Shown here: piece after piece, positions 9,093 through 17,870 of the stretch
How the letters are laid out: each line of letters opens with the position of its first letter
Numbering within the stretch: the first letter of the stretch is position 1
DNA from: Paracoccus aerodenitrificans
GTDB taxonomy: Bacteria > Pseudomonadota > Alphaproteobacteria > Rhodobacterales > Rhodobacteraceae
Length of the DNA: 64,000 nucleotides
Reading direction: 5' to 3'
NCBI RefSeq assembly: GCF_027913215.1
Contig: NZ_CP115784.1
Location: 930,001 to 994,000 of the forward strand
The notes under the pieces: generated by a model
Told to the model about the DNA's origin: nothing
Seen by the model: only the letters and a program-made list of their open reading frames with translations
The model's database searches: none
Program-made: the position numbers and the translations under genes

Positions 9093-9673
9093 GTCAGGCT
9101 CTCATACAGGCCGAAATCGCGGGCAAGAGCCTGACGCAGCGTGGCATCGGTTTCCGGCGTCAGTGAGACATCGGCGGATGGTGGCACGTTGACGCGCGGG
9201 AGGCTGATCTCGCAATCCAGCCATTCATCCAGAAAGCGGGTGAAGGCGTCGATATGCTCATAGCGGAAGATACGGTCGATCCGCGCCTCTCCGGCGGTCA
9301 GGAAATCGGCCTGTGCGCCGATCCCCTGTGTGACGGATTTCGGATTGTCGAGATAGCGGCGGACAAATCCCTCGAACCCGTTTTCGGGCAGCGCTCCGTC
9401 GCTTTCCGGTTCGTCGCGCAGATGGAATCGATACCAGCTTCGCAGCCACTCAATCGGTTCTCGCATCAGCGCGACCGTGGTAAAATGATCATCCGTCAGG
9501 TCCTGAAGCCAGGGGTGAATATGGCGGTGAAACCTGCTGGCATCGGCATGCTTCATCTCGGGCGGATGCTGGACGGCGAGGCTGGCCAGAGGTTCCAGTG
9601 CGACCTCGATTGCCGTCGATCCGGCCTTCGGCGTGGCAAGGAAAACCAGTCTTTGTTCCCAGAATATCAGCAT
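9089..9673 (-). CDS. Sulfotransferase family protein (family 2-like)
   Basis: 194 aa, short and compact. The N-terminal PAPS-binding loop is visible (FLATPKAGSTAIEVAL, about residues 11-26), followed by a second nucleotide-contact segment (LMREPIEWLRSWYRF, about residues 70-84). Members transfer sulfate from PAPS to sugars or small molecules; some are cytoplasmic polysaccharide-modifying enzymes. The acceptor is unknown, and no PAPS synthesis or capsule gene is adjacent. It is convergent with cckA, sharing the four bases CTAG for both stops. Confidence 0.75.
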   Translation of the reverse strand: MLIFWEQRLVFLATPKAGSTAIEVALEPLASLAVQHPPEMKHADASRFHRHIHPWLQDLTDDHFTTVALMREPIEWLRSWYRFHLRDEPESDGALPENGFEGFVRRYLDNPKSVTQGIGAQADFLTAGEARIDRIFRYEHIDAFTRFLDEWLDCEISLPRVNVPPSADVSLTPETDATLRQALARDFGLYESLT

Positions 9674-9773
9674 TTAACCTGCTCTGTCGGATGTCGCGTC
9701 ATGGAATATGGTGTCGCCGGGAGGGTGTAAACCGTCGCTTAAGAATTCGTTGCTAAGCAGATTGCCGCGGAGC

Positions 9774-9802
9774 TTGCCAAGGCATTGATGTTCACGTATT
9801 GA
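9774..9802 (+). promoter_or_regulatory. recA promoter
   Basis: TTGCCA (9774-9779), a 17-bp spacer and TATTGA (9797-9802) form a good sigma-70 type promoter about 80 bp upstream of the recA start. The -10 box abuts the LexA box, so bound LexA would cover the transcription start. Confidence 0.6.
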
Positions 9803-9817
9803 GAACATTAACAGAAC
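9803..9817. promoter_or_regulatory. LexA (SOS) box of recA
   Basis: GAAC-ATTAACA-GAAC, the reverse complement of GTTC-N7-GTTC, the direct-repeat SOS box established for alphaproteobacteria. It starts at the base after the putative -10 element of recA, the expected repressor position. Confidence 0.85.
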
Positions 9818-9880
9818 ATCACCTTGCGTCGATTGAGCCGCCGAACATGTTCTGAGATAAGGGCAAGGAGTGTAGGCAGG

Positions 9881-10939
9881 ATGAGCGAACTGAGTATGGA
9901 AAAAAGATCGGCCGATAAGCAGAAGGCCCTGGACAGCGCACTTGCGCAGATCGAACGGCAGTTCGGCAAGGGATCGATCATGAAGCTCGGCGTGGATAAT
10001 CCCGTGGCCGAAATCGAGTCGACATCGACCGGGTCTCTGGGACTGGATATTGCGCTTGGGATCGGCGGTCTGCCGAAAGGGCGGATCATTGAAATTTATG
10101 GCCCGGAAAGCTCGGGCAAGACGACGCTGACGCTGCATGCTGTCGCGGAAGAACAGAAAAAGGGCGGGGTCTGCGCTTTCGTGGATGCCGAGCATGCGCT
10201 TGACCCGCATTATGCCCGCAAGCTTGGCGTCAATCTGGACGAGTTGCTGATTTCGCAGCCCGATACCGGCGAACAGGCGCTGGAAATCGTCGATACGCTG
10301 GTGCGTTCGGGCGCGGTGAATATGGTCGTGGTCGATTCGGTCGCGGCGCTGACACCGAAATCCGAAATCGAAGGCGATATGGGCGATCATCAGGTCGGTG
10401 CACAGGCCCGGCTGATGAGCCAGGCGATGCGCAAGCTGACGGCCTCGATCGGGCGCAGCAATTGCATGGTGATCTTCATCAACCAGATCCGTATGAAAAT
10501 CGGTGTGATGTTCGGCAGCCCGGAAACCACTTCGGGCGGGAATGCGCTGAAATTCTATGCTTCGGTTCGTCTGGATATCCGCCGGATCGGTTCGGTCAAG
10601 GACCGTGATGAGGTGGTCGGCAACACCACCCGGGTGAAGGTCGTCAAGAACAAGGTCGCGCCGCCCTTCCGTCAGGTCGAATTCGACATCATGTATGGCG
10701 AGGGCATCTCCAAGATGGGCGAACTGGTCGATCTGGGAGTCAAGGCGGGTGTGGTCGAAAAATCCGGTTCCTGGTATTCCTATGGCGATCAGCGGATCGG
10801 GCAGGGGCGTGAGAACGCCAAGCAGTTCCTGCGTGAGAATTCAGCCGTCGCTTTGGAGATCGAGGACAAGATCCGTGCCAGCCACGGGTTGGAATTCGAA
10901 ACGACTGGTGGCGAAGAGGATGTTATTTCCGACGAATAA
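9881..10939 (+). CDS. recA: Recombinase RecA
   Basis: 352 aa. RecA is the ATP-dependent strand-exchange protein of homologous recombination and the co-protease for LexA. The Walker A motif GPESSGKT lies at about residues 69-76, with the Walker B strand (VVVDSVAAL), the L1/L2 region ([16 protein letters not shown]) and the NALKFY segment. The frame extends upstream to 9824, but the ATG at 9881 gives the family N-terminus ([19 protein letters not shown]) and has AAGGAG in front. The acidic C-terminal tail ([10 protein letters not shown]) is typical. It is a single-gene unit with its own SOS promoter and a rho-independent terminator at 10963. Confidence 0.98.
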   Translation: MSELSMEKRSADKQKALDSALAQIERQFGKGSIMKLGVDNPVAEIESTSTGSLGLDIALGIGGLPKGRIIEIYGPESSGKTTLTLHAVAEEQKKGGVCAFVDAEHALDPHYARKLGVNLDELLISQPDTGEQALEIVDTLVRSGAVNMVVVDSVAALTPKSEIEGDMGDHQVGAQARLMSQAMRKLTASIGRSNCMVIFINQIRMKIGVMFGSPETTSGGNALKFYASVRLDIRRIGSVKDRDEVVGNTTRVKVVKNKVAPPFRQVEFDIMYGEGISKMGELVDLGVKAGVVEKSGSWYSYGDQRIGQGRENAKQFLRENSAVALEIEDKIRASHGLEFETTGGEEDVISDE

Positions 10940-10962
10940 GCGCCGCTTGACGGATTGAAGAC

Positions 10963-10996
10963 AAAGACCCGCCGGCAGCAGTGGGTCTTTTCTTTT
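10963..10996 (+). terminator. Rho-independent terminator of recA
   Basis: AAAGACCC (10963-10970) pairs with GGGTCTTT (10983-10990) around a 12-base loop, followed by a T-rich run. It lies 24 bp after the recA stop. Confidence 0.85.
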
Positions 10997-11167
10997 CCGC
11001 AGAAGCTGTTGCTTCGGGCGCAACCAATAAACGCATTGGCCCTGCATCATTGAACGAAGATGGCGAATCTGCCAATCATAACGGTGACGCCCGGGTCGTT
11101 TGCCAGCCTGATATCGCCCGCACTCATCCGAAACCGGGCGGTACTGCAGGCGAATCAAGGGGATGAG

Positions 11168-12160
11168 ATGAACATCGTGAAGCGATATTTTCTGGCCGGG
11201 GCGGTGACGCTCTGCTCAGCCTCTGTTGCGATGGCTGATCTGGCGTCGATATCCGGGGATGTGATTGCTCCGGCCTATGACGAGCTGTCGAAATCGGCCG
11301 AGGCGCTTGATCTTGCGGCGCAGCAGGATTGCTCTGCTGAAAATCTGCAAGAGAATTTTCAGGCTATCTGGGATGACTGGGCGCGGATCGATTATTTCCA
11401 TCTTGGGCCGGTTGAAGAACAGGGCCGGTCGCTGGCGATCAGTTTCTGGCCCGATCCGAAGTCTTCAGGGCAGCGGACCCAGCAGGGGTTGGTCGATTCG
11501 AAATCAGAGGTCATCGACGATCCGGAAAGCTTCGCCAGTATTTCCGTTGCGGCGCGTGGCCTCTCCGGGATGGAACGCCTGCTGTATCCCGGCGGCGTCA
11601 CCGGAGATGAGGACAGGCTGTGTCGTCTGCGCAGGGCAACGGCAGCCGATCTGGCCCGGATGACGGGTGAGGTTGCATTGAAATGGCCGGATTTTGCGCA
11701 GGTTCTGACAAGCGCGGGCGAGGCGGGCAACCAGACCTATCTGACCGGGCAAGAGGCGATGCAGGCGGTCTATACGCAGCTTGTCACCGGGATGGAATAT
11801 CTCGCCGATACGCGGATAGGCCGACCGCTTGGCACGGAGGATGCGCCTCGCCCCGAGCGTGCGGAAAGCCTCGCATCGGGGCGGAGCCTGCGGAATATTA
11901 CCTTGTCGCTTGAGGGGATGCGCGACATGGCCCTTGCGATACGGCCCGATGCGGTGGACACGCGGGCGGGTTTCGATCAGGCCATAGATCTGGCGCGTCA
12001 GATCGACGACCCGATTCTTGCCGGTGTGGCCGAACCGGAGAAAAGGGTACGGATCGTCGAACTGCAAAACGCGGTTCGTGCAGCTAAACGGGCAGTCGAG
12101 ACCGAGATCGGCGAGGCTCTTGGGCTCAGCGTCGGTTTCAACTCGCGGGACGGAGACTGA
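11168..12160 (+). CDS. Imelysin family (peptidase M75-like) periplasmic protein
   Basis: 330 aa. A signal peptide (residues 1-24, cleavage after SVAMA) precedes an all-helical imelysin domain (about 28-320; ARIDYFHLGPVEEQGR, AARGLSGMERLLYP, YTQLVTGMEYLADTRIGRPLG). Imelysins are linked to iron acquisition, often in a four-gene set of two imelysins, a di-haem oxidoreductase and a DUF1513 protein. Only this imelysin and DUF1513 are here, so the set is incomplete. The GxHxxE metal motif of EfeO proteins is not evident. The frame is open from 11060, but the ATG at 11168 begins a proper signal peptide after AAGGGG. The stop overlaps the next start as TGATG. Confidence 0.85.
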   Translation: MNIVKRYFLAGAVTLCSASVAMADLASISGDVIAPAYDELSKSAEALDLAAQQDCSAENLQENFQAIWDDWARIDYFHLGPVEEQGRSLAISFWPDPKSSGQRTQQGLVDSKSEVIDDPESFASISVAARGLSGMERLLYPGGVTGDEDRLCRLRRATAADLARMTGEVALKWPDFAQVLTSAGEAGNQTYLTGQEAMQAVYTQLVTGMEYLADTRIGRPLGTEDAPRPERAESLASGRSLRNITLSLEGMRDMALAIRPDAVDTRAGFDQAIDLARQIDDPILAGVAEPEKRVRIVELQNAVRAAKRAVETEIGEALGLSVGFNSRDGD

Positions 12161-13236
12161 TGGCGGATCGAAGGACGCTCCTCAAGGGGCTGGCCGCAGC
12201 CGCGATTCTGCCGGTCAGGGGATGGGCGTCAGTCGGTGCTCCGGACTGGGTCGCGGCGGCAAAACATTCGGATGGCAGCTATGCGATGCACGGCATAGAT
12301 GCTGAAGGCCGGATCACCTTTTCTGTGTCGCTGCCTGATCGCGGTCATGCTGCTGCGGCGCATCCCTACCGGGCCGAGGCGGTCGCCTTTGCACGCAGGC
12401 CGGGCACGTTCGGGCTGGTGCTCGATTGCCGGACTGGTGAGGTGATCCGCCGCCTGACGCCGCCTGCCGGGCGTCAGTTCAACGGGCATGGCGCATTTTC
12501 CGGTGATGGGAGCCTGCTTTACACCTCTGAGGTGGTTGCCGAAGGCTCTGTCGGCAGGATCGGGGTCTGGGACGTGCGCGACAGATATCGCCGTCTGGAT
12601 GAATGGGACAGCCACGGGATCGGGCCGCATGAGTTGCGGCTTTTGCCCGATGGCAATCTGGTCGTGGCAAATGGCGGGATTGAAACCGATCCGACGGACC
12701 GGACACCGCTGAATCTCGACCGGATGCGGCCCAATCTTGCGATTCTCGATGCGGATGGGGGGCTGCTGTTGAAGCGCGAATTTGCGGCTGATCTGGCGCA
12801 GAACTCGATCCGGCATCTTGCCTTGCTTCCGGCGGGCATTGCCTTTGCGATGCAGTGGCAGGGTCAGAAAGCCGATCCGGTGCCGCTTTTGGGGCTGGCC
12901 ATCGGGGACGGACCGCTGACCTGCCATGCTCCGGCGGCGAAGGATGCCTATGCGATGAATTTCTATGCCGGCTCGATTGCCGCGACGCCGGAAGGGCTGA
13001 TCGCGATCACCTCTCCGGTCGGGGGCGTGGTCATGATCCATGATGCGTCCGGCGCACATCTTGCCACGATGAAACGGGCGGATATCTGCGGTGCGGCGGC
13101 ACGGGGCAGGGACAGTTTTACACTGACCGATGGCGCAGGCGCTGTCTGGGCGGCGGATAGGGACGGGCTGCGTCTTCTGGCACGGCACGATCTGTCATGG
13201 GATAACCACATGGTGCGTATCTCACCGCTGAGCTAG
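12160..13236 (+). CDS. DUF1513 domain-containing protein, Tat-exported
   Basis: 358 aa. The N-terminus (ADRRTLLKGLAAAAIL) is a twin-arginine-type signal. The rest reads as a beta-propeller of the DUF1513 family, with repeated short strands and conserved pieces (HPYRAEAVAFARRPG, FNGHGAFSGDGSLLYTSE, GIGPHELRLLPDG). The family sits beside imelysins in iron-related clusters; its biochemical role is unknown. It is coupled to the upstream imelysin by a 1-base overlap. The stop TAG shares CTAG with the convergent CsbD-like gene. Confidence 0.85.
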   Translation: MADRRTLLKGLAAAAILPVRGWASVGAPDWVAAAKHSDGSYAMHGIDAEGRITFSVSLPDRGHAAAAHPYRAEAVAFARRPGTFGLVLDCRTGEVIRRLTPPAGRQFNGHGAFSGDGSLLYTSEVVAEGSVGRIGVWDVRDRYRRLDEWDSHGIGPHELRLLPDGNLVVANGGIETDPTDRTPLNLDRMRPNLAILDADGGLLLKREFAADLAQNSIRHLALLPAGIAFAMQWQGQKADPVPLLGLAIGDGPLTCHAPAAKDAYAMNFYAGSIAATPEGLIAITSPVGGVVMIHDASGAHLATMKRADICGAAARGRDSFTLTDGAGAVWAADRDGLRLLARHDLSWDNHMVRISPLS

Positions 13237-13568
13237 TCTGTCTCGCCACCCTCGTTATCATCGCCGAAACGTGCATCGTCGTCATATTCGTCCTCGCCTT
13301 CGCCGACATATTTGGACGAGTTGCGGATCGAGATATCGTCATGAGATTCATCCATGACGACATCCGAGGGAATCTCACCGGCAAGCCATTCGCGGATTTC
13401 CTCGCGGGCCTCTTCGGTTTCCAGCCCCTCAATCTCGGCGATATAGCGCAGGAAGGCGCGCTGATCCCCGTCGATCTCATCCAGATCGGCATCGTCGGCA
13501 GAGGGCCAACGGTCGATGATGGCTTCGTAAAATGCGGACCAGTTATCGGCGACATGATGCCATTTCAT
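13233..13568 (-). CDS. CsbD-like small acidic protein
   Basis: 111 aa. The first 65 residues follow the CsbD/YjbJ pattern: MKWHHVADNWSAF at the start, a RWP turn, then a DDADLDEIDGDQRAF segment where CsbD proteins have DDDLxxIxGKRxQL. CsbD proteins are small stress-induced proteins of unknown mechanism. The C-terminal 45 residues are an acidic, probably disordered tail (GEGEDEYDDDARFGDDNEGG) that CsbD proteins normally lack. The ATG at 13568 is preceded by AAGGAG at an 8-base distance, which rules out the upstream extension of the frame. Confidence 0.6.
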   Translation of the reverse strand: MKWHHVADNWSAFYEAIIDRWPSADDADLDEIDGDQRAFLRYIAEIEGLETEEAREEIREWLAGEIPSDVVMDESHDDISIRNSSKYVGEGEDEYDDDARFGDDNEGGETD

Positions 13569-13651
13569 GGCGAAACTCCTTCTGATCGACGCGGGTCGGT
13601 TACGTTCACGCGTTATGAGGCCGAAACGGCAGTCACCCGTCGAGGGTTCCC

Positions 13652-15526
13652 TTATTGTGCAGCATCTTCGCGCCACCATGTTTCGGGAAGGAAGCCGGGG
13701 TAATCGCCATAAACGGGGATCGTGTCGGGAAATTTCAGCGTGGCCTCATGCGCCAGCAGGCTGACCGGCGAATATCCTGCCGGGATAACATAGCGCCCCG
13801 TCGTCAGCATCCGGTCAAGCGCCCGCACGGCGGCGGTGAAGTTTTCGGGACCCTTTGCATTGACCATCTCAAAGATGATTGCTTCCAGAGGCGGCGAGGC
13901 GATGCCCATGAAGTTCCGCGTCCCCGGTGCCGTCACCCCGCCAGAGCCCCAGTAAAGAAGCTGCTCATTCCCCGGCGACAGCGACAAGGCGCGATCATAC
14001 CAGGTCATGTCGAAATTATAGCTGTTGGTCCGTTCGATATATTGCGCACTGTCCAGCATGGTGACACGCGCCTGAATGCCCATATTCCCAAGCGCCTGAA
14101 CGAAAATATCCGCCATTTGCTGCATTTCCGAGGCGGTGGACATGGCGCTTCCCGACTGGTTCAGCAGAATGTCGAAGGTGAAGGTCTGGCCATCGGCATT
14201 GGTCATGACGCCGTCTTTGACCGTCCAGCCCGCATCTTCCAGCAGGCCGATGGCACGGCGCATGCTGCGGCGGTCGACCGGCTGTTCCGATCCTTCGGGC
14301 AGGGCGTAGCCATCCAGTGCTCCCGGCAGCAACTGATCCGCATAGGGTTCCAGAAGCTCGCGCACACGGCCCTCGGCTGGCGCACCGGGCTGCATCGCCA
14401 ATGAGGAATTCGCGAAATACGAGGTGATCCGCTTTTCCTGTCCTCCGCTCAGCGTGTCGTTGATGAATTTCCAGTTGAACGCCTCGATCATCGCCTGCCG
14501 CACCCGCCAGTCGGCGAAAAGCGGCTCTCGCGTATTCATGACCAGCCCCATGATACCGGACGGCCGGTTATTGGGGATTTCGGACTGAACGATCTCACCC
14601 GAGACGGCACGCTGAAAATCGAACTCGTTCTGCCAGCTTGTAATATCCAGCTCGCGCCAGACATCGATATCGCCTGCCTTGAAGGCCTCGAACATCGCAT
14701 TGTTGTCGCCGAAATATTCATAAATGACGGTATCGAGATTATGCAGCCCCTGATTCACCGGCAAATCCTTGCCCCACCAGTCCGGGTTCTTGCGCAGCGT
14801 CAGAGAGCGGCCGGGGTCGGCGCGTTCGATGATATAGGGACCGGACCCGATCGGCGGCTCCATTCCCGGCGTGGCGAAGTCCTTGCCCTCCCATTGGGCC
14901 TTCTTGAGGACCGGGCGCATGCCCATCAGCAGGGCAAGCTCTCGATCCCGGACATTAAAGGTGAAGCGGATGCTGTTCTCGCCGGTCTGCTCCATTTTCT
15001 CGACCTTGGACCATGCGCCGCGATACCGGGGATGGCCCTGTGTTCCGAGAGTTTCATAGGACCACATCACATCCTCGATGGTCACCGGAGTGCCGTCCGA
15101 GAACCGCGCTTCGGGGCGCAGGGTGAATTCGACCCAGTTCCGATCAGGGTCGGTTTCGACGGTTTCGGCCAGCAGGCCGTAAAGCGTGAAAGGTTCGTCC
15201 AGGGAACGCAGCATCAGCGATTCCGCGACCACGCCGGGCATGGTGAAAATCGGCCAGGCCGGGTTTCCGCGGAGGACCCAGGGGTTCAGCGAGTCATAAC
15301 TGCCCGATTCGGCCAAACGAATCGTTCCGCCTGCCGGGGCGTCCGGATTCGCATAAGGCAGATGAGAAAATCCTTCCGGCAGCGCGGGTTCGCCATACAT
15401 CGCGATGCCATGAGCGGGCTCGCCAAGGCTTGTCAGCGGCATCGCTGCAACAGCGGCACATGCTAGGAAACCGACCGTAAACATGCTTCTGATCGCGGAT
15501 TCGTTAGGTTTTTTGAAGATTCGCAT
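13652..15526 (-). CDS. ABC transporter extracellular solute-binding protein, family 5 (YejA-like)
   Basis: About 624 aa. A signal peptide (about residues 9-36) is followed by a family 5 peptide/oligopeptide-binding protein with the YejA-type opening (HGIAMYGEPALPEGFSHLPY), the lobe I segment (DGTPVTIEDVMWSYE) and FNWKFINDTL. YejA-type proteins capture peptides such as microcin C or muramyl peptides for YejBEF. No permease or ATPase gene is adjacent, so it is an orphan here. ATG at 15544 is in frame, but GGGAG stands about 11 bases before the ATG at 15526, which is chosen; the difference is 6 residues. Confidence 0.9.
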   Translation of the reverse strand: MRIFKKPNESAIRSMFTVGFLACAAVAAMPLTSLGEPAHGIAMYGEPALPEGFSHLPYANPDAPAGGTIRLAESGSYDSLNPWVLRGNPAWPIFTMPGVVAESLMLRSLDEPFTLYGLLAETVETDPDRNWVEFTLRPEARFSDGTPVTIEDVMWSYETLGTQGHPRYRGAWSKVEKMEQTGENSIRFTFNVRDRELALLMGMRPVLKKAQWEGKDFATPGMEPPIGSGPYIIERADPGRSLTLRKNPDWWGKDLPVNQGLHNLDTVIYEYFGDNNAMFEAFKAGDIDVWRELDITSWQNEFDFQRAVSGEIVQSEIPNNRPSGIMGLVMNTREPLFADWRVRQAMIEAFNWKFINDTLSGGQEKRITSYFANSSLAMQPGAPAEGRVRELLEPYADQLLPGALDGYALPEGSEQPVDRRSMRRAIGLLEDAGWTVKDGVMTNADGQTFTFDILLNQSGSAMSTASEMQQMADIFVQALGNMGIQARVTMLDSAQYIERTNSYNFDMTWYDRALSLSPGNEQLLYWGSGGVTAPGTRNFMGIASPPLEAIIFEMVNAKGPENFTAAVRALDRMLTTGRYVIPAGYSPVSLLAHEATLKFPDTIPVYGDYPGFLPETWWREDAAQ

Positions 15527-15610
15527 CGCGACGTCGGCTCCCATGCGGCAAATGCCAGTGAATTCAAAGGGCAGACTAGCCGAGCCGGTTTACCGTGACA
15601 AATAACAGCC

Positions 15611-15639
15611 TTGGACTCGCGCACGGTTTCGCCTATAAA
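15611..15639 (+). promoter_or_regulatory. Strong sigma-70 type promoter of the candidate small RNA
   Basis: TTGGAC (15611-15616), exactly 17 bases, then TATAAA (15634-15639), close to the bacterial consensus. Predicted transcription start is near 15646. Confidence 0.6.
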
Positions 15640-15645
15640 TGACTC

Positions 15646-15719
15646 ACTGCTCGATAGGTTTCTTGCCTGTATGAAACCTGCCTCATGACTTGCGCCCGCC
15701 TTGTGCGGGCGCTTTTTTT
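15646..15719 (+). ncRNA. Candidate small RNA or bdhA leader attenuator (about 74 nt)
   Basis: Transcription from the promoter at 15611-15639 would give about 74 nt made of two hairpins. The first is a perfect 7-bp stem (AGGTTTC 15656-15662 with GAAACCT 15673-15679, 10-base loop). The second is a textbook intrinsic terminator (GCGCCCGC 15692-15699 with GCGGGCGC 15705-15712, then seven T). There is no ribosome binding site or sizeable open frame. It could be a free-standing sRNA or a terminated leader of 3-hydroxybutyrate dehydrogenase, whose ATG is 88 bp beyond the terminator. No known RNA family was recognised. Confidence 0.55.
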
Positions 15720-15806
15720 GTGAAGCTGGCAGACCGACAGGCTGCGGTTGTGATCGGCAGATGGGGCGCGTACAAATCCGACGAAATCAACGGATGGAGC
15801 GAGTCC

Positions 15807-16589
15807 ATGTTCGAGAATCTACTGAAGGGCAAGACGGCGGTCGTGACCGGATCCAATTCCGGCATCGGTCTGGGGATCGCACGCGAGTTCGCCCGCGCGG
15901 GCGCTGATGTCGTGCTGAACAGCTATTCAGACGATGATGCCGATCACAAGCTGGCCGAAGAGATCGCGGCCGAGTTCGGTATTACCGCACGCTATATCCA
16001 GGCAGATATGTCGAAGGGAGACCAGTGCCGGGCGTTGATCGAGAAGGCCGGGTCCTGCGACATTCTGGTGAATAACGCGGGCATCCAGCATATCGCGCCG
16101 ATCCCCGATTTTCCGCAGGATAAATGGGACGCGATCATCGCGATCAACATGTCCTCGGCGTTTCATACCACCGCAGCGGCTCTGCCGAAGATGCGTGCAG
16201 CGGGTTGGGGCCGGATCGTGAATATCGCCTCGGCGCACGGGCTGACCGCGTCGCCCTTCAAATCGGCCTATGTCACCGCGAAACACGGTGTGGTCGGGCT
16301 GACCAAGGTGACCGCGCTTGAAACCGCGCAGGAACCGATCACCGCCAATGCGATCTGCCCGGGCTACGTGCTGACCCCGCTTGTCGAAGCCCAGATCCCC
16401 GACACGATGAAGGAATACGACATGTCCCGCGAGGACGTGATCAAGAACGTCATGCTTGAGCGGCAGCCGTCGAAGGAATTCGCCACGGTTGAGCAAATGG
16501 GCGGCACGGCGGTTTTCCTGTGCTCGGACGCGGCGGCGCAGATCACGGGAACCACGATCAGCGTCGATGGCGGCTGGACCGCGCTGTAA
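15807..16589 (+). CDS. bdhA: 3-hydroxybutyrate dehydrogenase
   Basis: 260 aa, a classical short-chain dehydrogenase that interconverts 3-hydroxybutyrate and acetoacetate with NAD in polyhydroxybutyrate breakdown. The cofactor loop TGSNSGIGLGIA (about 13-24), the NNAG motif, the catalytic serine (SAHGLTA) and Y155-x3-K159 (YVTAK) are present, with CPGYVLTPLVEAQIPD in the substrate lid, characteristic of D-3-hydroxybutyrate dehydrogenases. The frame is open from 15690, but that start lies inside the terminator stem; ATG at 15807 follows GGAG and gives the family N-terminus. No phaZ/phaC genes are adjacent. Confidence 0.92.
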   Translation: MFENLLKGKTAVVTGSNSGIGLGIAREFARAGADVVLNSYSDDDADHKLAEEIAAEFGITARYIQADMSKGDQCRALIEKAGSCDILVNNAGIQHIAPIPDFPQDKWDAIIAINMSSAFHTTAAALPKMRAAGWGRIVNIASAHGLTASPFKSAYVTAKHGVVGLTKVTALETAQEPITANAICPGYVLTPLVEAQIPDTMKEYDMSREDVIKNVMLERQPSKEFATVEQMGGTAVFLCSDAAAQITGTTISVDGGWTAL

Positions 16590-16632
16590 ACGAAAGCCGG
16601 CCCGGTTTTCGGCCTGGTTCGACGCCTGGGTG

Positions 16633-16661
16633 AAGCGGCGGGCGGAAAAGAACCGCCGCTT
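16633..16661. terminator. Hairpin between convergent bdhA and lysR
   Basis: AAGCGGCGG (16633-16641) pairs with CCGCCGCTT (16653-16661) around an 11-base loop. There is no T run on either side, so termination would need Rho or the hairpin may only protect the 3' end. A second weaker inverted repeat, GATGATC/GATCATC, lies at 16693-16723. Confidence 0.45.
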
Positions 16662-16743
16662 CAAGGTTCCCCGTCATCTGGGAGACCCAGCGGATGATCG
16701 CTCCGGATCGCTTCCGGATCATCGAACGCCGCCCGATAAGACG

Positions 16744-17667
16744 TTACGCAGATAGCGCGTCTGTCTTCTGCCACTCGGCAAGCCAGCGGTTTTCGGCTTC
16801 GACCTCATCCTGAAGAAAGCGACGGAATGCCTTGATTGCAGGACGGTTTCGGCGCGCGGGCGGATAGACAAGCCAATAGCTTTTCTCACCGCGCCAGCAT
16901 GATCTGAATGGCTGAACCAGTGTCCCTGTGGTCAACTCAATCCGGAAGAATCGCGGGTTGAGCAGGGCGATGCCGTCCCCCGCCAGAACCGCTCGGCCCA
17001 GATGAGACTGCGCCTGCAATTCGAGGCGGCGTTCAAAAATGCACGAATATCTCGGGACACCATTCATCGCCAGCCATTCTTCCCATCCGCGATGCGTGTT
17101 GTTCAGCCAGCGAAGCGGAATAAGATCTTCGGGGCTGCGGAGCGGGCCGTGCTGTTCCAGATATGCGGGCGTCATCACAGGCGTCAGCTCGGATGGGAAC
17201 AACTCATGCGCGATCAGCCCGTCCCATTTGCCCATCCCATAGCGTAGCGAGACGTCGATATCCTGCCGTGCGAAATCGGTCAGCTTGTCATCCGTTTCCA
17301 GCCGTACGGCAAGTTCGGGATGCTGCATCTGAAACCGGCCCAGACGGTGGGACAGCCAGTTGCTTCCGACCGTGGTCATCGTCGAAATTGACATGGTTTC
17401 GGGCTGATCGCTTTGTCCGGAAAACGCCTCTCGCAGCAGATCGAACGCATCCGAGGTCGGCCCGGCATAGCGGCGGCCCAACTCGGTCAGTTCCAGCCCT
17501 TTCGGCTTGCGCAGGAAAAGCTGTCCGCCGAGACGTTCTTCCAGCAGCTTGATCTGATAGCTGACGGCAGCCTGTGTCATGCCAAGCATTTCCGCCGCGC
17601 GGGTGAAGCTAAGCTGACGGCAGGCGGCGTCAAAGACGCGCAGCGCGGCAAGGGGCGGGATTTCCAT
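16744..17667 (-). CDS. LysR family transcriptional regulator (GcvA-like)
   Basis: 307 aa. The N-terminal winged helix (PPLAALRVFDAACRQLSFTR, then AEMLGMTQAAVSYQIKLLEE) is of the GcvA/AmpR subgroup, followed by a LysR substrate-binding domain (about 92-295; DVSLRYGMGKW, LLNPRFFRIEL). AAGGA precedes the ATG. It is convergent with bdhA and divergent from the DUF1127 gene 203 bp away, so a target cannot be assigned from context. The inducer is unknown. Confidence 0.9.
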   Translation of the reverse strand: MEIPPLAALRVFDAACRQLSFTRAAEMLGMTQAAVSYQIKLLEERLGGQLFLRKPKGLELTELGRRYAGPTSDAFDLLREAFSGQSDQPETMSISTMTTVGSNWLSHRLGRFQMQHPELAVRLETDDKLTDFARQDIDVSLRYGMGKWDGLIAHELFPSELTPVMTPAYLEQHGPLRSPEDLIPLRWLNNTHRGWEEWLAMNGVPRYSCIFERRLELQAQSHLGRAVLAGDGIALLNPRFFRIELTTGTLVQPFRSCWRGEKSYWLVYPPARRNRPAIKAFRRFLQDEVEAENRWLAEWQKTDALSA

Positions 17668-17870
17668 AAGCTGTCCTTATGCCGGGTTTCCGGCGTTTTG
17701 TTGGCTATTACCGCGCAAAGCTATCATCTTTGGGTCATGGATCAACGCCAAGGCGAAGATCCCCGGTGAAAGGCCGGAACAATCTTGATGAAATGCCCGA
17801 TCAGGCGCCTCAGGTGGCAAAAGCCCGCTTTATGAGGAAATGGCGAGCATGTCTGGTAAAGGAGGATAAG

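Noticed and set aside
9843-9852. GAACATGTTC as a second LexA box at recA
   Set aside because: The two-base spacing fits neither the alphaproteobacterial direct repeat (N7) nor the Gram-positive box (N4); only 9803-9817 fits.
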